Assembly: GCA_000695325.1 (NCBI GenBank)
Contig: AVPN01000504.1
Location: forward strand, 1-42,611
Origin: Pleurobrachia bachei
Taxonomy: Eukaryota; Ctenophora; Tentaculata; Cydippida; Pleurobrachiidae
Length of the DNA stretch: 42,611 bases
Direction: 5' to 3'
This document shows positions 38,288-42,611 of the stretch, piece by piece (position 1 is the stretch's first letter; each line of letters begins with the position of its first letter). Both the position numbers and the translations under genes were made by a program. The notes under the pieces were generated by a model. The model did no database searches. It had not been told where the DNA came from and saw only the letters and a program-made list of their open reading frames with translations.

Positions 38288-39830
38288 ATGACAAACTTTG
38301 CAGTGCGAAGCTGGACTCGTCTTCTCATGTGCCGACCGACCCAATTTGATGTCATTCATAAGGTATTGACAGTTTGATAGTAGTGTTTAATTGTACCTAA
38401 CAATAATGGGGTGCACGTCGCACGATCTACATAGTAACATGATATCAGACGGCAATCCGTATGCCTACCCAATCTTCTTTTTCGCCCCATCCGCCATCTC
38501 CACAATCCCAATCAAAGTGGATAATCTTTGCAGGGCCACAACGTCTACATGACGATGAGTAAACCAGTGGATAAGCAGTTAGCCATGAAACAATGGGAAG
38601 ACCTCCGATCAACATTTACATCTATTGGGGTGAAAGTAGACGTAATTGAGAACTCACCAGGCCTCGTGGATCAAGTGTTTTGTGCCAACTGTGCGGTCGT
38701 GTGGGGAGGAAAAGCGATCACATCCACTATGTTTAACGAGCCGAGAAGAGAGGAAACAGATCTGACTACTGAATGGTTTACAAAGCAGGGATTTCAGGTA
38801 TAATGGTGATTTAGTTACTTGAAGACGGGATTTAGTATTAAAGTTCCTTGAAATGTGACAGCCAGCAGGGGCTGGAAACTGCAAACACCTTTATCTTCTT
38901 GAAAAGGGTCCCCCTGACTTCTAAGGGGCTGTAAACTCAGAACTGCATGCACCTTTCTCTTTATAGGTACAAGACTCTAGACCGAACGGTTCATTTCTGG
39001 AGGGTTGTGGAGACTTTGCGTATAACTATGACAGGAAGCATGCTTATCTTGGATATGGGTTTAGGTAAACAAAAAATTTTGCCTCTCCCTTTTCAACGCG
39101 TCCTAACACAATACTTATGGTACACCCGCACACGTGCTTTTCTTTCTGTGAACAGTGTTTAGAAATCTTCTTATAAAATATGACAATAAACTAAACTGTG
39201 TGCAATATATAACTAAAGTTTTACTCATTTTAGGTCCGACGTAAAATCGTACAACTTTGTTAAGGATAACCTAGATTTTACTGGAACAGAATTCCATAAA
39301 CTGAAACTGGTTTCCGACAAGTGTTATCATCTCGATACAGCAATGTTGAACCTCTCCAAGGGACATGCCCTTGTATTTACCCCTGCCTTCGATAAACAGT
39401 CTTTGGACCTTATAAAGTAAGCAAATGTTGTTGTTTATTAGTGCTCTGACAAGCGCAAACAGTGTATTAGATCTAAAAGGGGAATAAAAATGAAAACTAA
39501 CTGTTATATTTTCAGGGAAATAAATGGAGAGGAAAATATAATTGAGATAAGCGAGGAAGATTGTGTAACAAATTTCGTCCCAAACGCCATTCCTGTTCAA
39601 GGTATGAACCGCTAATTAATCAAGTATTACAAGATTTGACTTGCAGCATAATTTCTAATAAACTCAAAATTTCAGCTGGCGATAAACACTACATTGTGGG
39701 TATGGCATTCTCCCCTTCTCTCCACACAAAGCTGACCTCTCTGGGTTACGAGATAATTATAGCACCCTATCAAGAATTCCGAAAAAGTGGAGGAAGCATT
39801 CGGTGCTCCGTGCTCGATATTGGAATATGA
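38288..39830 (+). CDS. Dimethylargininase-like (DDAH/guanidino-modifying superfamily) gene 2, intact
   Basis: Six exons: 38288-38362, 38534-38797, 38967-39058, 39234-39416, 39516-39601, 39676-39830; 284 aa with agreeing phases. Seen: CRPTQFDVIH near the N-terminus, VDQVFCANCAVV, FLEGCGDFAY (acidic substrate-binding loop), catalytic histidine in CYHLDTAML, nucleophile cysteine in SGGSIRCSV. The length and motif order fit the soluble amidino-hydrolase fold, closest in pattern to DDAH/arginine-deiminase-like proteins; the exact substrate (methylarginine or another guanidino compound) cannot be told. About 1.3 kb after gene 1 on the same strand, so the pair looks like an old tandem duplication with considerable divergence. 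AATAAA at 39878-39883. Confidence 0.88.
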
Positions 39831-39877
39831 GAGCTCGTTGTATACAAGAACTTTATTGAAAGGGAGAAGTTATGAGC

Positions 39878-39883
39878 AATAAA
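39878..39883 (+). terminator. Polyadenylation hexamer of DDAH-like gene 2
   Basis: AATAAA 48 bp after the stop codon on the plus strand, followed by T-rich DNA. Confidence 0.6.
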
Positions 39884-41455
39884 CTAAGATTTGCGTTTTA
39901 TTTTAAGTTATAAAGAGTAATAATTATTTTATCTAAACAAAGTTCAGCCAAGTCTTTAAATGTGTATCTTACTAAAAGAGTAGTAATTGGCTTAAATCAT
40001 GCTTAATTTTCAAGGAAAGAGCCCATACTAATTACATCGTGACTAGTCGCTACTGTCAGTGACCATCTTACATGAATGATTTCGGTAGATATGGAGGCCC
40101 GACACCATGTTGCACATACACAAGATTGTGATGGACATGAAACACGGATTAGGGTTGTGGGCGTGTGAGGTCACCGTAAGACACAGTGTGCAGTGTGCAC
40201 TTTTTCGAAGAGTGAGAGCCTTGCCACGACTTGGTGGTGTCCTGAGTTTTCAGGGCAATTACGGTTAAATAAAGGGGCCTCTCTGATGTGACTCCGGATC
40301 GCCATTCCTACCCAGCATCTTACGTGCGTGTGTGGTCTTAACGTGGCACGTTTTGATCGCCTTGCCCCTTGGTGTCTCCTGAGTCTCAAAACGGGCGCTA
40401 CAGCCCAGTGCTTACCAAAATAAAAGGCTTGGCTTACACTACAGGCCCCTCTAACAGGGGTGGGAGCAGATTGTGGTCCATAATAAGGTTGTGAGTTGTC
40501 ACAGTAGTCTTACAGGGAATAATTTTGGAAAAACTTTCGAAGATCGGTTTGACATATGCTACATGAAAACGCGCGCTAGGGATCTGCAGCGCATGTAAAA
40601 AGATCGGTTTAAAAATCTTATAAAATGTTTCAAAACTTTTTGGGAAGTTTTTTATATTTTTACAGAGTGCGAGCGGTAATAAATAGCGCGCGCCTCGTTA
40701 AAATGCGCGTAAATTCTTTGCGCGTTTCGTTTCAAGAATTGCGCGGCAGAAAATTTCCAGTCGAAGGTCGTCGCGCGTTACGAAGAAGTCCAAAAGAAGT
40801 TGCCAGTGGTTACAAGAGAGAAATATAATGCAGTCATTCCCACATTCATTGTTCCTGATTCCTGCTCTAACTGGCCCCCTAACTGTGTAGGGTTTCAGTC
40901 TGAGTCGCTCAAAAAAAAAAAAAAAAATAAGAAATAAAGAATAGAGTCAGAATAGAGTCAGTGAGAGAGATATTAGTCTGTTCACTAGCTGTAGAATGTA
41001 GATAAGACCATTTCTAAACTTGCTGATAACAGACTGTTACCAGCAGCGAGTTGAAAGGGGGAAGTAACGTAGAGCATGTCAAACTTGATTCACAACGTAA
41101 ACGCATTGAAAATCAGTGGAGTTTTCCTGTTTTTGGAGTTAAAACTGGGATAAAATCAATAATAAAATCGTTAGTTTTTGATCAAAAAGATGATTTTAAT
41201 ATAATCTTACAATTCAGCTTCTTAATTGCTATTTTACTTTTTTCAGTCCTATCAAGTATCAGTTATTTGAAAGTTAATTATAGGCCATCACTTTTACAAT
41301 CTTGTTTAACTTTTCATGCTATGCGAAAAAGAGGTAGCTATTGTAACCGAGAAAAAAAAGAGAAGAGGACCGTCTTATAAAAGCAATATTTCCCCTCAGG
41401 AAAACGTCATGGTGCACATCATCATGTTTACCAATTCAATTATTAACGTCCCTAA
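39884..41455. other. Non-coding or unrecognised region
   Basis: No supported protein gene. It contains an imperfect direct repeat (GCCTTGCC...TTGGTG...TCCTGAGT at about 40210-40245 and 40360-40385), a short hairpin CCCCTCTAACAGGGG (40445-40459), an Sm-like AATTTTGG (40521-40528), a CG-rich patch with GCGCGC (40570-40780), and a run of 17 A near 40911-40927 that could be a retroposon tail. Frames of 72, 67 and 109 codons here show no family features. Confidence 0.4.
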
Positions 41456-41457
41456 AA

Positions 41458-41990
41458 CAAGTGTCTTTGCGTAATATCTCTAAGCTGCAGATCTCCTCTC
41501 TAGAAAAGTGGTTTCCGGCCAAGAACGTGATTGCAGCTGGGACAACAATGGACCACATCCTTACAGGCATCGATACAGAACGCACAGATACACACGAACA
41601 GTCCTGGAGAGAGAGAGATGGGTGTTGGTTGAATTGTTCATTATATAATACACAGTGTCAAGCGACTCAAGGTCTTAGTTTGTTTTAATTGTGTAGGTAG
41701 TCGAGGGGAGGATTCAGTGACTCAGTGAGAGGGTAACATTATCTGATTTTGTAGGTTGAGTAATGACATGGACGGGGGGTTTTCAGGGGGCTTGCAGTTG
41801 CTCTGGAGATACACGAAGGGCGCTATTACACCAGATGGTGCCCTCATGGCTCATACACACAGCTCTGAACTGAGTGTGAAGGAACAACTTACCAATGACC
41901 CAGGTTCCAGTTCCGATTTCGTACTGCACTCTAGACTGAACGGTCTGAAAAGGGGATGCTTCGGTAAGAAAATACAATTCATAAACGAAT
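41458..41990 (+). pseudogene. Possible fragment of an M16-type (mitochondrial processing peptidase-like) gene
   Basis: The frame at 41461-41580 reads LEKWFPAKNVIAAGTTMDH, resembling the M16 segment in which a strand ending VxAGxGxxH follows a Tyr/Phe-rich helix. About 200 bp on, RYTKGAITPDGALMAHTH resembles the YTGG...HV part that follows in alpha-MPP. No clean splice pair joins them and the rest is not recognisable. Weak call, based on two short matches only. Confidence 0.2.
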
Positions 41991-42102
41991 AAACGGATGG
42001 GGTCTGAGAGATCCTTTTAACATTATGGTAATAAAGAACGGCATATTATAAGAAACTCTAGAATACATGCTAAAACGTAATTTACCATAAAGTACTCTTT
42101 AT

Positions 42103-42228
42103 TTGTGGGGCGCGGGGAAGCAGGGTCGAACAAGGCAACTCTTTATAAATTTATAGATTTAAATACCATTTAAATACCAGATCATCTAAGGGAAGAGAAT
42201 GGAATGGAACTAAAATAGCGCCCCACAA
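42103..42228. repeat. Short element bounded by 11-bp inverted repeat
   Basis: TTGTGGGGCGC at 42103-42113 and its reverse complement at 42218-42228, enclosing AT-rich DNA. Could be a tiny MITE; no convincing target duplication is seen. Confidence 0.35.
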
Positions 42229-42389
42229 CATCCACTACTTTACCATTATACGTAGACAGTAAGTTTAGAGAGTACAACACAACAAACTTAGAACTAAGAC
42301 TACTCTCCACAGTTTTAAGCTAATTTTAAGTTAACTTAATGTTTATGTACGCTACATTGCACAGTCATTCCGGTTCTTGTTGTCTCATA

Positions 42390-42475
42390 TAAGACCCTCC
42401 TCTTCGCACCGGGCCGAAGGCCCGGTGCGGCTACGTGAGGCCGCGTAGCGGCCTCGCGTAGCGAGGAGGGTCTTA
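42390..42475. other. GC-rich three-way-junction structure
   Basis: An outer 13-bp stem (TAAGACCCTCCTC at 42390-42402 with its complement at 42463-42475) encloses two hairpins: an 11-bp stem with GAA loop (42405-42415 / 42419-42429) and a 13-position stem with GTA loop and one T-G pair (42432-42444 / 42448-42460). Strikingly GC-rich in an AT-rich setting. Could be a structured RNA, a foldback repeat or a satellite-like unit. Confidence 0.7.
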
Positions 42476-42611
42476 CCCCAAAGGGTCTACTTGAATCTGA
42501 GTTCTCTCTCTCTAAATGCCCAGCTGAGAGAGTAGCGCCGCGCGAGGCAAGTGCTCACGTGCTTCAACTCGTATCTCTCCTTAGTCTATGTATCTCTCTC
42601 ACTCTCCTCCT

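Noticed and set aside
40171-40389. 72-codon minus-strand frame with basic composition
   Set aside because: No family match; the region is better described by imperfect direct repeats.
40140-40440. Possible rRNA or snRNA gene
   Set aside because: I could not match it to U1, U2, U4, U5, U6, 5S or SRP RNA landmarks.
40911-40927. A run as evidence for a processed pseudogene or SINE
   Set aside because: No recognisable gene, tRNA-like head or target duplication seen upstream; left as a note only.
41051-41380. 109-codon plus-strand frame with a hydrophobic stretch
   Set aside because: AT-driven composition in a repeat-like region and no recognisable motif; it starts with a non-ATG codon.

Overview
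The window is eukaryotic nuclear DNA from a compact animal genome. Nearly every gene has several GT-AG introns, mostly 50-250 bp. The encoded proteins are recognisably metazoan: BLM helicase, importin-11, CWC22, RGP1, MINPP1, STEEP1, sideroflexin, NDUFA13, UQCR11 and KGD4/MRPS36. Gene density is about one per 2.5-3 kb, intergenic DNA is AT-rich, and spacing between many same-strand genes is only 165-235 bp. A small-genome early-branching animal such as a sponge is plausible, but the species cannot be fixed from sequence alone.

Layout. From 1 to 34,903 fourteen consecutive gene units lie on the minus strand. In transcription order they are STEEP1 copy B, SFXN copy B, STEEP1 copy A, SFXN copy A, a PWWP3A/MUM1-like gene, NDUFA13, RGP1, a truncated MINPP1 copy B, full-length MINPP1 copy A, CWC22, IPO11, UQCR11, KGD4/MRPS36 and BLM, which runs off the left edge. 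From 35,304 two dimethylargininase-like (DDAH-superfamily) genes run on the plus strand, sharing a ~400 bp divergent intergenic region with STEEP1 copy B. The first of the two looks broken at its 5' end. The last ~2.7 kb (39.9-42.6 kb) holds no convincing gene, but it contains structured and repetitive DNA.

Duplication and mobile DNA. Two independent tandem duplications are visible. One (~1.3 kb, 17,821-20,390) made a second MINPP1 whose 3' half is replaced by an out-of-frame copy of the RGP1 tail. The other (~4 kb, 26,870-35,049) doubled the SFXN-STEEP1 pair, and a perfect 144-bp palindrome sits exactly at its junction. STEEP1 copy B carries an extra intron flanked by a 7-bp direct repeat; copy A lacks it. 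A gap-containing element with terminal inverted repeats and an 8-bp target duplication sits inside a CWC22 intron.

How the genes fit together. Several products are mitochondrial (UQCR11, NDUFA13, KGD4, SFXN); others act in splicing (CWC22), nuclear import (IPO11), DNA repair (BLM, PWWP3A-like), Golgi Rab6 GEF function (RGP1) and STING trafficking (STEEP1). The long same-strand array, the short spacers, and a splice-acceptor-like AG just before almost every start codon together suggest spliced-leader trans-splicing and operon-like transcription. This is an inference to be tested with RNA 5' ends.
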